Assembly: GCA_028821265.1 (NCBI GenBank)
Contig: JAPPGU010000013.1
Location: forward strand, 1 to 54,892
Length of the DNA stretch: 54,892 nucleotides
Source: a bacterium
GTDB taxonomy: Bacteria; Actinomycetota; Acidimicrobiia; Spongiisociales; Spongiisociaceae
Direction: 5' to 3'
Of this stretch, positions 9,781-17,746 are shown piece after piece; the stretch's first letter is position 1, and each line of letters opens with the position of its first letter. The notes below the pieces were generated by a model that saw only the letters and a list, made by a program, of their open reading frames with translations, made no database searches and had not been told where the DNA came from. A program made the translations under genes and the position numbers.

Positions 9781-11103
9781 ATGCTGAACGTCTACCGCTA
9801 CATGTTCAAGATCCCGGACCTCCGGGGCAAGATCCTGTTCACGCTGGGCGTCTTCGCCCTGTACCGGTTGGGGGCCACCATTCCGGTGCCGGGCATCGAA
9901 CTGGACCGGTTGGACGCGATGGCCGGCCAGCAACCCGGTGGCGCCTTCGGTCTGCTGAACCTCTTCTCGGGCAACGCCCTCGAGAACCTGTCCGTATTCA
10001 GCCTGGGAATCCTTCCGTACATCACGGCCAGCATCATCATGCAGCTTCTGTCGGTGGTCATACCGCGCCTGCAGAAGTTGCAGGACGAGGGAGAGTCGGG
10101 CCGGGCCGTCATCACCAAGTGGACCCGGTACCTGACCGTGATTCTGGCGCTGCTCCAGTCGACCGGCATCACCTACCTCTTCAGCCGGGGGAGCAGCTTC
10201 ACCGGCGGGATCGTCCTGATCGAGGACTACACGCCCACCCGGGTGGTGCTGATGGTGGTAACCATGACAGCGGGCACGGCCTTCGTGATGTGGCTGGGCG
10301 AGTTGATCACCCAGCGCGGGGTCGGCAACGGGATGTCGCTGCTGATCTTCATCAGCATCGTGGCCGCCCTGCCCAGCCAGTTCACCCTGATCTGGCAGTA
10401 CACGATTCCCACCGGCCGGGCGCCCATCTTCGTGTTGATCATCGGCCTGTTCATCCTGATGGTGGTGGGCATCCTCTTCGTGGAGCAGGGCCAGCGGCGG
10501 ATCCCCATCCAGTTCGCCAAGCGGATCCGGGGCCGCCGGGTGATGGGCGGCCAGAGCACCTACATACCGCTGAAGATCAACATGGCCGGGGTGATCCCGG
10601 TGATCTTCGCCACCTCGATCCTGTTCTTCCCGGTGCTGATCTCCACCTCCATACCCAGCACTGAAGGGTTCTTCTCGGCTGTGAGGGACTTCATCAACGT
10701 CCACCTGGCGCCGTCCGGCTACGCGAGCGGCGCCACCAGCTGGTTCTACATCGGGGTGCTGTTCTTCCTGATCGTGTTCTTCACCTACTTCTATACGGCC
10801 ATCCAGTTCGACCCGGCGCGCCAGTCGGAGATGATCCAGCGCCAGGGTGGTTTCATCCCCGGCCAGCGGCCCGGCCAGCAGACCTCTCGCTACCTGGGGC
10901 GGATTCTCAACCGGATCACCCTGCCCGGCTCGGTCTTCCTCGGGCTCATCGCCATCCTGCCGGCGATCGCTTCGGCCATATGGGCGATCCCGGTCGGGTT
11001 CTCGGGCGTGTCGATCCTCATCGTGGTCGGTGTGGCCCTGGAGACGATGAAGCAGATCGAGAGCCAGCTCACCATGAGAAACTACGAGGGATTCTTGACG
11101 TGA
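9781..11103 (+). CDS. secY: Protein translocase subunit SecY
   Basis: The 440-residue membrane protein forms the channel of the Sec translocase with SecE and SecG. About ten hydrophobic segments are visible, beginning with KILFTLGVFALYRLG. Family signatures include NLFSGNALENLSVFSLGILP (TM2 region), the plug-adjacent IMQLL, GNGMSLLIF, and the cytoplasmic loop VEQGQRRIPIQFAKR that contacts the ribosome. GGAGGGAG lies about ten bases upstream of the ATG. Its stop overlaps the adk start, so the two are coupled. Confidence 0.97.
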   Translation: MLNVYRYMFKIPDLRGKILFTLGVFALYRLGATIPVPGIELDRLDAMAGQQPGGAFGLLNLFSGNALENLSVFSLGILPYITASIIMQLLSVVIPRLQKLQDEGESGRAVITKWTRYLTVILALLQSTGITYLFSRGSSFTGGIVLIEDYTPTRVVLMVVTMTAGTAFVMWLGELITQRGVGNGMSLLIFISIVAALPSQFTLIWQYTIPTGRAPIFVLIIGLFILMVVGILFVEQGQRRIPIQFAKRIRGRRVMGGQSTYIPLKINMAGVIPVIFATSILFFPVLISTSIPSTEGFFSAVRDFINVHLAPSGYASGATSWFYIGVLFFLIVFFTYFYTAIQFDPARQSEMIQRQGGFIPGQRPGQQTSRYLGRILNRITLPGSVFLGLIAILPAIASAIWAIPVGFSGVSILIVVGVALETMKQIESQLTMRNYEGFLT

Positions 11104-11648
11104 GAATCCTCTTCCTGGGAGCCCCCGGCGTCGGCAAGGGCACCCACGCGGAGCGGGTCGGTGAGGCCTTGGGCATCCCGCATATCTCCACGGGCGAGAT
11201 GTTCCGCCGCCACGTGGGGTCGAGGACGTCGCTGGGCCTGCGGGTCGAGGAGATCCTGTCCCGCGGCGATCTGGTCCCGGACGTTCTCACGGTGGAGATG
11301 ATGCTGGAACGCCTCCGTGATCCGGACACGGTGGACGGCTACATCCTGGACGGGTTCCCCCGCAACCTCGCCCAGGTCCACGCGCTCGACGGGGCCATAG
11401 GGGACTATGCGCTCGACGCGGTAGTGGTCCTGGAGGCCTCGGACGAGGTGCTGACGGAACGGATACTGGCCCGTGGCAGGACGGATGACACCGGGGCGTC
11501 CGTGAGCAACCGGTTGGAGGTGTACGAGCGGGAGACGGCGCCCTTGATCCACGTGTACCGGGAGCGGGGCCTCGTCCTGAGCGTGGACGGAGTCGGCGAG
11601 ATCGAGGCGATCACCGCCAAGATCCTGACGGCCCTGGCCGCGCTCTAG
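11100..11648 (+). CDS. adk: Adenylate kinase, short-LID form
   Basis: The protein starts at GTG 11100, overlapping the secY stop (GTGA), and has 182 residues. The P-loop reads GAPGVGKGT (residues 7-15); the NMP-binding region is STGEMFRRH; the conserved DGFPRNLAQ lies at about residue 84. The LID domain is reduced to a short loop (RGRTDDTG) without the zinc-binding cysteines or long insert, the form typical of actinobacterial Adk. It interconverts ATP + AMP and 2 ADP. A longer in-frame extension inside secY is rejected. Confidence 0.96.
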   Translation: MRILFLGAPGVGKGTHAERVGEALGIPHISTGEMFRRHVGSRTSLGLRVEEILSRGDLVPDVLTVEMMLERLRDPDTVDGYILDGFPRNLAQVHALDGAIGDYALDAVVVLEASDEVLTERILARGRTDDTGASVSNRLEVYERETAPLIHVYRERGLVLSVDGVGEIEAITAKILTALAAL

Positions 11649-11715
11649 GCCGGTCTACCGCGTTGCCGGAAGTGTCTTCCCCGTCACGGATCGCGGCGAG
11701 CACCCGGTACGGCCG

Positions 11716-12489
11716 ATGATCACGATCAAGAACAAGCGCCAGTTCGCCAAGATGGCCGAGGCCGGAAGGTGCGTGGCCGCCGTTCACGAGGCCGTCGTCG
11801 AGGCGGCCGAGGTGGGCGTGACCCTGAGGCACCTGGACCAGATCGCGGCCGAGGTAATACGCGGTTGGGGATGCAAGCCCTCGTTCCTCGGCTACCAGGG
11901 GTTTCCGGCCCACATATGCGCATCGCCCAACGAAGTGATCGTGCATGGAATCCCGGGGGACGATCGCCTCGCCGAGGGTGACATCCTCTCGATCGACGCC
12001 GGTGCGATCTACGAGGGGTACCACGCCGATGCCGCCCTCACCATCCCGATCGGCGAGGTGGACGAGGAGTCCGCCCGGCTGATCGAGGTCACGCGCCGCG
12101 CCCTCTGGGCGGGTATCGATCAGGTCCACCCCGGCAAGAAGGTGGGCGACATAGGCCATGCGGTGGAGACGGCGGCGGTCCCGTACGGATACGGTGTGGT
12201 CTCCCAGTACGTGGGGCATGGCATCGGGCGCTCCATGCACGAGGGCCCGCAGATACCGAACCTCGGGCCTCCCGGAAAGGGATACCGGTTGAAGACGGGC
12301 ATGGCCGTCTGCGTGGAGCCCATGTTCAACCTGGGGACGCCGGACACAGTGACCGCCGAGGACGGGTGGACCGTGCTCACGGCCGACGGCCGGCGGTCCG
12401 CACACTTCGAGCACACGGTGGCGCTGACCGCCGCCGGCCCCGTCGTTCTCACCGTCAATGACTTGCTCACAGCCCGTCCGGTCGGGTAG
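11716..12489 (+). CDS. map: Methionine aminopeptidase, type I
   Basis: The 257-residue enzyme removes the initiator methionine from nascent proteins. Metal ligands of the pita-bread fold are visible: D in ILSIDAGAIYEGYHADAA (two Asp), H in GHGIGRSMHEGPQIPN, E in CVEPMFNLG, and E in HFEHTVALT. The substrate histidine of the QGFPAHICASPNEVIVHGIP segment is also present. It has no N-terminal zinc-finger extension. It lies 67 bases after adk, the standard order, but is not followed by infA. Confidence 0.96.
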   Translation: MITIKNKRQFAKMAEAGRCVAAVHEAVVEAAEVGVTLRHLDQIAAEVIRGWGCKPSFLGYQGFPAHICASPNEVIVHGIPGDDRLAEGDILSIDAGAIYEGYHADAALTIPIGEVDEESARLIEVTRRALWAGIDQVHPGKKVGDIGHAVETAAVPYGYGVVSQYVGHGIGRSMHEGPQIPNLGPPGKGYRLKTGMAVCVEPMFNLGTPDTVTAEDGWTVLTADGRRSAHFEHTVALTAAGPVVLTVNDLLTARPVG

Positions 12490-12638
12490 AATCGCCTGTC
12501 GGTCATGCGTCGCCGACCGGTCTGGCGCGGACATCCAACTTTGGCGGGTGAACGGTTACGCATGCGGTCCAGCTCTTTGTCTGAGCCGGCGCCGAACGAT
12601 CACAGTGAATCGACGGGGTTGACCCCAAAGGGCGAACG
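12490..12638. other. Gap between map and rpmJ with no infA
   Basis: This 149-base stretch is too short for infA (about 72 codons), which normally stands here, and none of the six frames gives an IF-1-like S1/OB-fold sequence. I see no other gene. It probably holds a promoter or leader for the rpmJ-rpsM-rpsK-rpsD-rpoA-rplQ group, but I could not identify clear -35/-10 boxes. Confidence 0.6.
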
Positions 12639-12752
12639 GTGAAGGTACGGCCCTCCACTAAGAAGATGTGCGACAACTGTCGCCTGATAAAGCGCCGCCG
12701 GCGGGTGTGGGTGGTGTGCTCCAACCCGCGCCACAAGCAGCGGCAGGGTTGA
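12639..12752 (+). CDS. rpmJ: 50S ribosomal protein L36
   Basis: This 37-codon gene starts with GTG 12639 and reads [20 protein letters not shown] and on to a stop at 12750-12752. The zinc ligands of the C+ form are complete: CDNC, then [13 protein letters not shown] (C-x2-C-x12-C-x4-H). L36 is the smallest 50S protein. The context, sixteen bases before rpsM, is standard. Confidence 0.95.
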   Translation: MKVRPSTKKMCDNCRLIKRRRRVWVVCSNPRHKQRQG

Positions 12753-12767
12753 GGAGGTAATGGCCTC

Positions 12768-13145
12768 ATGGCGCGCATAGCCGGAGTCGACCTGCCGCGG
12801 CAGAAGCGACTCGAGATCGGCCTGACCTACATATACGGCATCGGCATCAACACCGCTCGGGACATGTGTCACCGGCTGCGGATCGATCCCGACACCAAGG
12901 TGCACGAGCTCAACGACGACGAGGTGAGCCGGATCCGCACCTACATCCAGTCCAACCTACGCGTCGAGGGCGATCTGCGCCGGGTGGTCGCCCAGAACAT
13001 CAAGCGCAAGATGGAAATCGGTTGCTACCAGGGCCTTCGGCATCGGCGAGGCCTCCCGGTGCGCGGCCAGCGGACCCATACCAACGGGCGGACCCGCAAG
13101 GGTCGGCGCATGGCGGTCGCCGGTAAGAAGAAGGTGAAGAAGTGA
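12768..13145 (+). CDS. rpsM: 30S ribosomal protein S13
   Basis: The 125-residue protein starts [20 protein letters not shown] and ends with the basic tail ([14 protein letters not shown]) that contacts P-site tRNA. The helix-two-turn-helix signature [20 protein letters not shown] is complete. GAGGAGGTAATGGCCTC precedes the ATG. S13 partners with S19 in the 30S head. Confidence 0.97.
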   Translation: MARIAGVDLPRQKRLEIGLTYIYGIGINTARDMCHRLRIDPDTKVHELNDDEVSRIRTYIQSNLRVEGDLRRVVAQNIKRKMEIGCYQGLRHRRGLPVRGQRTHTNGRTRKGRRMAVAGKKKVKK

Positions 13146-13187
13146 CTTCGGGCAGGGCTGGTCGTGAATTGAGTTGCGGAGGTCGCG

Positions 13188-13580
13188 TTGGCTAGAAGGC
13201 AAGGGAAGCGGGTAAGGCGGCGCGAGCGCAAGAACATAGCGTTCGGCCAGGCGCACATCAGGGCCAGCTTCAACAACACCATCATCAACATCACCGACGT
13301 GAACGGCAACACGATCGTTTGGACGTCCGGTGGGTCGGTCGGGTTCAAGGGCTCCCGCAAGTCGACGCCGTACGCGGCCCAGGTGGCTGCCGAGGAAGCA
13401 TCCCGGCGGGCCGGGGAGCACGGCATCAGGAAGCTGGAAGTGATCGTCAGCGGGAACGGATCGGGTCGGGATACCGCGGTCCGCACGCTCACGAACATGG
13501 GCCTCGAAGTGTCGAGCGTCCGGGATGTCACACCGTTGCCTCACAACGGATGCCGTCCCAAGAAGCGCCGGAGGGGATGA
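13188..13580 (+). CDS. rpsK: 30S ribosomal protein S11
   Basis: The protein starts at TTG 13188, with GGAGG about six bases upstream, giving [16 protein letters not shown] and 130 residues. Signatures are [16 protein letters not shown], the [11 protein letters not shown] segment, and the C-terminal [17 protein letters not shown]11 lines the 30S platform, near the mRNA exit. No anomalies. Confidence 0.96.
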   Translation: MARRQGKRVRRRERKNIAFGQAHIRASFNNTIINITDVNGNTIVWTSGGSVGFKGSRKSTPYAAQVAAEEASRRAGEHGIRKLEVIVSGNGSGRDTAVRTLTNMGLEVSSVRDVTPLPHNGCRPKKRRRG

Positions 13581-13583
13581 ATC

Positions 13584-14201
13584 GTGGCGCGTTACCTCGG
13601 TCCCCGCACTCGCAAGAGCCGCCGTCTCGGCCAGTTGCTCGACGACAACAAGTCGAAGTACTTCGACCGGCGCCCCTACCCGCCGGGCGAGCACGGCCGG
13701 CGCCGGGGCAGGCGGAGCAACGACTCCGACTACCTGCATCAGCTCCGGGAAAAGCAGAAGATGCGCCAGATCTACGGCATCCTCGAGCGGCAGTTCCGCC
13801 GCTACTACCAGGAGGCGGCCCGGCTGAAGGGGATCACCGGGGACAACCTTCTCCAGATCCTGGAGTGCCGCCTCGACAACGTGGTGTACCGGTCTGGCCT
13901 GGCCAGGACACGTCCCCAGGCCCGCCAGCTCGTCAACCACGGCCATTTCCAGGTCAACGGCCACAAGGTGGACATTCCCTCCTACCGGGTGCGGGCCGGA
14001 GACATGGTGACGGTGAAGCCCAAGTCCAGGGAGATAATCGTGATCCGCCATGCCGCGGATACGGCCGGCGACCGCCGGGTTCCGGAGTGGCTGGAGGTCA
14101 GCCTCGACGAGCGGCGCGTCCAGGTGATCGACGTCCCGAGCCGAACCCAGATCGACACGGCGGTGCGGGAGCAGCTGGTTGTCGAGCTGTACTCCAGGTG
14201 A
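13584..14201 (+). CDS. rpsD: 30S ribosomal protein S4, zinc-free form
   Basis: The protein starts at GTG 13584 and has 205 residues. The N-terminal region (RYLGPRTRKSRRLGQLL) lacks the CxxCx12Cx3C zinc site, so it is the C- form. The S4 RNA-binding domain is clear: ILECRLDNVVYRSGLARTRP, then RQLVNHGHFQVNGHKVDIPS. S4 initiates 16S assembly and is part of the mRNA helicase; in E. coli it is also the repressor of this operon. Confidence 0.96.
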   Translation: MARYLGPRTRKSRRLGQLLDDNKSKYFDRRPYPPGEHGRRRGRRSNDSDYLHQLREKQKMRQIYGILERQFRRYYQEAARLKGITGDNLLQILECRLDNVVYRSGLARTRPQARQLVNHGHFQVNGHKVDIPSYRVRAGDMVTVKPKSREIIVIRHAADTAGDRRVPEWLEVSLDERRVQVIDVPSRTQIDTAVREQLVVELYSR

Positions 14202-14296
14202 GGCTCGTCCGGTAGCCGTGCCCTTCGCCATCTCATTGCCTGCCCGATACGCATTCTCTGACTAGAAGTGACCCTCGAGACTTAGGGGAAGAAACC

Positions 14297-15244
14297 TTGC
14301 AAGCGTTGGTTGTTCAGCGTCCACAGATCGAGATGATGCCGCTCAACGAGACCCGTGCCCGGTTCGTGATCGAGCCTTTGGAGCCGGGTTTCGGCTACAC
14401 GCTCGGCAACACCCTCAGGCGGACGCTGCTCTCTCGGATACCCGGTGCCGCGGTGTCCTCGATAAGGATGGACGACATCTACCACGAGTTCACCACCGTC
14501 AAGGGCGTCAAGGAGGATGTGGTCGACATCATCCTGAACATCAAGCGCCTGGTGGTGCGAATGACCGACCCCGAGCCGCTCACGCTCCGGCTGTCGGCCA
14601 CGGGTCCGGGTGCGGTGACGGCGGCCGATCTCGAAGCCCCGACCGGGGTGGAGATCGTCAGCCGGGACCTGCACCTCGCCACTCTGGAGGAGGGTGTCCA
14701 CTTCGAGGCGGAGATGGTCGTGGAGCAGGGAGTGGGTTATCGCACCGCGGTCTCGGACCGGAACGATGCCATCGGCATGATCCCGATCGATGCCATTTTC
14801 TCCCCGGTCCGCAACGTCTCCTACCGGGTCGACAACACGCAGGTCGGCCAGATGACCAACTTCGATCGCCTGGAGATCGACATCGAGACCGACGGCTCGC
14901 TGGAGCCGAGCGAGGCGCTCTCGTCCGCCGGCAAGACCCTGCGCGAGCTCCTCAGCCTGTTCGCCGATGTGGGCGAGGGCATCGGTCTGGAGCTGGGTGA
15001 CGTGGCCGTGGTCGAGACCGTCTCGCAGGACCTTGACCTGCCGGTCGAGGCCCTAGATCTCTCGGAGCGTCCCCGCAACTGCCTGAGGCGCGCCCAGATC
15101 AACACCGTGGGCGAGCTCACCAAGCAGACCCGCGAAGACCTTCTTGACATGACCAACTTCGGGCAGAAGAGCCTCGAGGAAGTGATCGCCAAGCTCGACG
15201 AGCTAGGGCTCGGTATCGCTGCCTCACGGGACAGGAACAGTTAG
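14297..15244 (+). CDS. rpoA: DNA-directed RNA polymerase alpha subunit
   Basis: The protein starts from TTG 14297, with AGGGGA at about 14283, and has 315 residues. The N-terminal dimerisation domain has ARFVIEPLEPGFGYTLGNTLRR, and the C-terminal domain (from about residue 245) has the ELDLSERPRNCLRRAQINT-like segment and SLEEVIAKLDELGL, which contact UP elements and activators. The length and linker are normal. It precedes rplQ by three bases, the usual end of the alpha operon. Confidence 0.97.
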   Translation: MQALVVQRPQIEMMPLNETRARFVIEPLEPGFGYTLGNTLRRTLLSRIPGAAVSSIRMDDIYHEFTTVKGVKEDVVDIILNIKRLVVRMTDPEPLTLRLSATGPGAVTAADLEAPTGVEIVSRDLHLATLEEGVHFEAEMVVEQGVGYRTAVSDRNDAIGMIPIDAIFSPVRNVSYRVDNTQVGQMTNFDRLEIDIETDGSLEPSEALSSAGKTLRELLSLFADVGEGIGLELGDVAVVETVSQDLDLPVEALDLSERPRNCLRRAQINTVGELTKQTREDLLDMTNFGQKSLEEVIAKLDELGLGIAASRDRNS

Positions 15245-15247
15245 CCG

Positions 15248-15598
15248 ATGCCCAGACCGAGGAAGGGCAAGCGCCTGGGCGGTGACCCCGCCCACCAGAA
15301 GGCCATGCTGGCGAACCTCGCCCAGTCCCTGATCTGGGACGAGCAGATCACCACCACCCTGACCAGGGCCAAGGTGCTCCGCCCCTATGTCGAGAAGATC
15401 ATCACCAAGGCCCGCCGCGGCGACCTCCATTCCCGCCGGCTGGTGCTCAAGGACCTGTCGGATCTAGAGGTGGTCACCAAGCTGTTCGACGAGGTCGCTC
15501 CAAGGTACCGGGAACGGCCCGGCGGCTACACGCGGATAGTCAAGATCGGCCCCCGCCGCGGCGACAACGCAGAGATGGCGGTCATAGAACTCGTCTAG
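15248..15598 (+). CDS. rplQ: 50S ribosomal protein L17
   Basis: The 116-residue protein starts [20 protein letters not shown] and has [19 protein letters not shown] and the closing [20 protein letters not shown], typical of L17. It is the last gene of the ribosomal cluster. The structured repeat element A begins just after its stop, so that element may form the 3' end of the operon transcript. Confidence 0.96.
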   Translation: MPRPRKGKRLGGDPAHQKAMLANLAQSLIWDEQITTTLTRAKVLRPYVEKIITKARRGDLHSRRLVLKDLSDLEVVTKLFDEVAPRYRERPGGYTRIVKIGPRRGDNAEMAVIELV

Positions 15599-15612
15599 GC
15601 CGCGAGCCACCG

Positions 15613-15876
15613 GAAGAACGCGAAAATCGCGCCGCCAAACCGGTGCTCCGCACCGGGCCCTCCCCCACCACCACCACCACCTTTCCTGGTTCGGAGCGTG
15701 TTCGGCCATACCCGGCCGGCTGCCGGATTGCTCTGCCCCCGCTCCATGAGCCCTCGTATGTTCCCGTCGTCCGGCCGAACCGATCGGCAGGTGCCCTCGG
15801 CCGGTGTAGGTGCTTGGTGATAGACAACATATAGAAAGCCTGTGACACGTTTCAACCTTCCCGTCCGGGCAGCCGG
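15613..15876. repeat. Structured intergenic element, copy A
   Basis: This fills the 300-base gap between rplQ and the next gene. Order of parts: head GAACGCGAAAATCGC; hairpin 1 at 15640-15656 (CCGGTGC-TCC-GCACCGG); a C-rich CCACCACC tract; an outer stem GGAGCG (15693-15698) with CGCTCC (15740-15745) enclosing hairpin CCGGC-CGGCT-GCCGG (15712-15726); a long stem CCGGCCGA (15771-15778) with TCGGCCGG (15797-15804) enclosing palindrome CCGATCGG; GGTGCTTGG; then GTGACACGTTTCAACC near 15842-15857 and TCCGGGCAGCCGG. Copies B and C keep this plan with different bases in the stems. The strand of action is unknown. Confidence 0.75.
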
Positions 15877-15898
15877 GGTCGGCTGTTAGCTTGGCCGT

Positions 15899-16813
15899 AT
15901 GTCGACCGCGCTAGCAGGGCGATCCCGTACCCGGGTGCTACCCCTCAGCCGGGCGCTGGATCTCCGCGGAACCCTGGTGGTGAAGGGGCTGAAGGGTCCG
16001 TCGCTGCGGGCCGGGGCGGATGGCTTGTGGAGGGCCACCCGTACCGCTTCGGGGCCGGCCACGGTCCGGCTGCGGATCGAGGACCGGAGGCTGGTCGCCG
16101 ATGCGTGGGGGGAGGGGGCCGAACTCGCCCTGGAGCAGGTACCGGACTGGGTCGGCGAGGACGACGATCCTGCGGCGCTCGTCCCTGTGCATCCAGCCGT
16201 GGCGCGCGCGGCGAGGCGTGGACAAGGAGTGCGCATGCCGGCCGTCGGGGGGCTGGTCGAGGTCCTGATCCCGACCATCCTGGCGCAGAAGGTGACCGGG
16301 ATCGAGGCCGGGCGCAGCTACCGGCGGATGGCGGGACGCTACGGTGAGCCGGCGCCGGGGCCTACCACCTTGCTCCTGCCTCCGGACCCGGGCCGCCTGG
16401 CCGGGCTCCGGTACTACGACTTCCACCCGCTCGGGGTGGAGCGCCGCCGGGCCGAGATCATCCTCCGGGTGTGCCGGGACGCCGACCGTATCACCGCCAT
16501 CAGCGAGGGCAGCCTGGCCGGCGTGTACGAGTACCTCCACCGGATCCCGGGCATCGGTCCGTGGACCAGCGCCTCGGCGCTCGGAGTGGTGCGGGGCGAT
16601 CCGGATGCGGTTCCCGTGGGGGATTTCCATCTGCCCAATACCGTCGCCTGGGCATTGGCGGGAGAGCCGCGCGGGACGGATGAGAGGATGCTGGAGCTCC
16701 TGGCCCCCTACGAAGGCCAGCGGGGCCGGGTGGTGCGGCTGCTGGAACGCTACGCCGGTCGTGCCCCCGCCTACGGACCCCGGCTGCCGCCCCGGGACAT
16801 CCGCCGCCACTAG
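15899..16813 (+). CDS. DNA-3-methyladenine glycosylase II-like HhH-GPD protein
   Basis: The 304-residue protein resembles the AlkA branch of the HhH-GPD DNA glycosylases, which excise alkylated bases. The conserved helix-hairpin-helix reads YLHRIPGIGPWTSASALG (about residues 212-230), followed by the GPD loop GDPDAVPVGDFHLPN, whose last Asp is the expected catalytic residue. VEVLIPTILAQKVTGIEAG is the family's first core helix. The N-terminal 100 residues match the AlkA N-domain position only loosely. It faces a second AlkA-type gene on the other strand, 48 bases away. The exact lesion range cannot be told from sequence. Confidence 0.85.
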   Translation: MSTALAGRSRTRVLPLSRALDLRGTLVVKGLKGPSLRAGADGLWRATRTASGPATVRLRIEDRRLVADAWGEGAELALEQVPDWVGEDDDPAALVPVHPAVARAARRGQGVRMPAVGGLVEVLIPTILAQKVTGIEAGRSYRRMAGRYGEPAPGPTTLLLPPDPGRLAGLRYYDFHPLGVERRRAEIILRVCRDADRITAISEGSLAGVYEYLHRIPGIGPWTSASALGVVRGDPDAVPVGDFHLPNTVAWALAGEPRGTDERMLELLAPYEGQRGRVVRLLERYAGRAPAYGPRLPPRDIRRH

Positions 16814-16861
16814 CCCCGGTTCTTCAGGGACCGAGAAGGCCGGCCGGGTGGGGCATCGGGG

Positions 16862-17746
16862 CTACCTCGCGTGCTCCTCCGCCCAGCGCTCGAGCAGCAG
16901 GTGGACCGCCCAGTTGGCCCCGTCGCCCCAGGACTCGACTGCCGCCCGCACGTCCGCTTCGGGCAGTACCTCGCCCTTCTCGGCGCCCATCACGTAGCGG
17001 GAGACCACCTTGCGGACGCCCAGATCACCCGCGGGGACCACATCGGGCCGGGCCAGGCAGCGGGCCAGGAACCACTCCGCCGTCCACCTACCCACGCCAC
17101 GCAGCGCCACTAAACGCCGGATCACCGTCTCGTTGCCGTCCTCCTCGAGTCCGCTCAGGTGGTCCGCCGCGACAGCCCCCGCCACCCCCACGATGTATCC
17201 GGACTTCCGGGTGGTGAACTGCATGGCCCGGATGTCTGCCGGGTCGGCCACGGCCAGCTTCTCGGCGCCGGGGAAGCGCCACCATCGAACCCCGTCCATC
17301 TCCACCTCGGTGCCGTAGCGCCGGATCAGGCGGCTCATGGTTGTGTTGGCCCAGCGCATGTTCACCTGCTGGGCGCTGATCGAGGAGACCAGGACCTCGA
17401 GGCCCGCGGGGTTGAGGGGGATGCGGTAGCCGGGCATGCGCCCGAGTTGGTCGGCCACGGCCGGAACCCGGGCCGCCACCTCCTCCAGAGGTGCCCGCGG
17501 CAGCGTCTCGCCCAGCCGGAACCGCGACTCCTCCACCGCTGCGTCCAGGTCCCGGCCGGCGCCGGTCTCCACCTCGATGCTTCCGTCGTCCCCCTGCCGG
17601 ATGCGGTAGGGAAGGCCGTCGGCGGTGGTCCGGTACAGGTAGCCGTTCGAGACGGCGCCCAGCAGATCCGCTCCGTACCGGACGAAGCGGGCGATCGAAG
17701 CCTCCAGGTCGATCGGGTTCCGGGGCGTCCAGCGGGCGACGCTCAC
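16862..17746 (-). CDS. DNA-3-methyladenine glycosylase II (AlkA-type)
   Basis: From GTG 17746 the protein has 294 residues. The HhH motif reads LVALRGVGRWTAEWFLARCL and the loop ARPDVVPAGDLGVRKVV carries the catalytic Asp; LEVLVSSISAQQVNMRWAN is the core helix. The start overlaps the stop of the upstream 6-phosphogluconolactonase gene as GTGA, so the two are probably one transcript. A longer in-frame reading to 18289 would run antisense-like through that gene and is rejected. The product is a base-excision repair enzyme; how it divides work with its neighbour is unknown. Confidence 0.87.
   Translation of the reverse strand: MSVARWTPRNPIDLEASIARFVRYGADLLGAVSNGYLYRTTADGLPYRIRQGDDGSIEVETGAGRDLDAAVEESRFRLGETLPRAPLEEVAARVPAVADQLGRMPGYRIPLNPAGLEVLVSSISAQQVNMRWANTTMSRLIRRYGTEVEMDGVRWWRFPGAEKLAVADPADIRAMQFTTRKSGYIVGVAGAVAADHLSGLEEDGNETVIRRLVALRGVGRWTAEWFLARCLARPDVVPAGDLGVRKVVSRYVMGAEKGEVLPEADVRAAVESWGDGANWAVHLLLERWAEEHAR

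Noticed and set aside
15841-15857. GTTTCAACC in the structured elements as a CRISPR repeat
   Set aside because: Many CRISPR repeats contain GTTTCAA, but here it occurs once per element, with copies 6 to 22 kb apart and no spacers.
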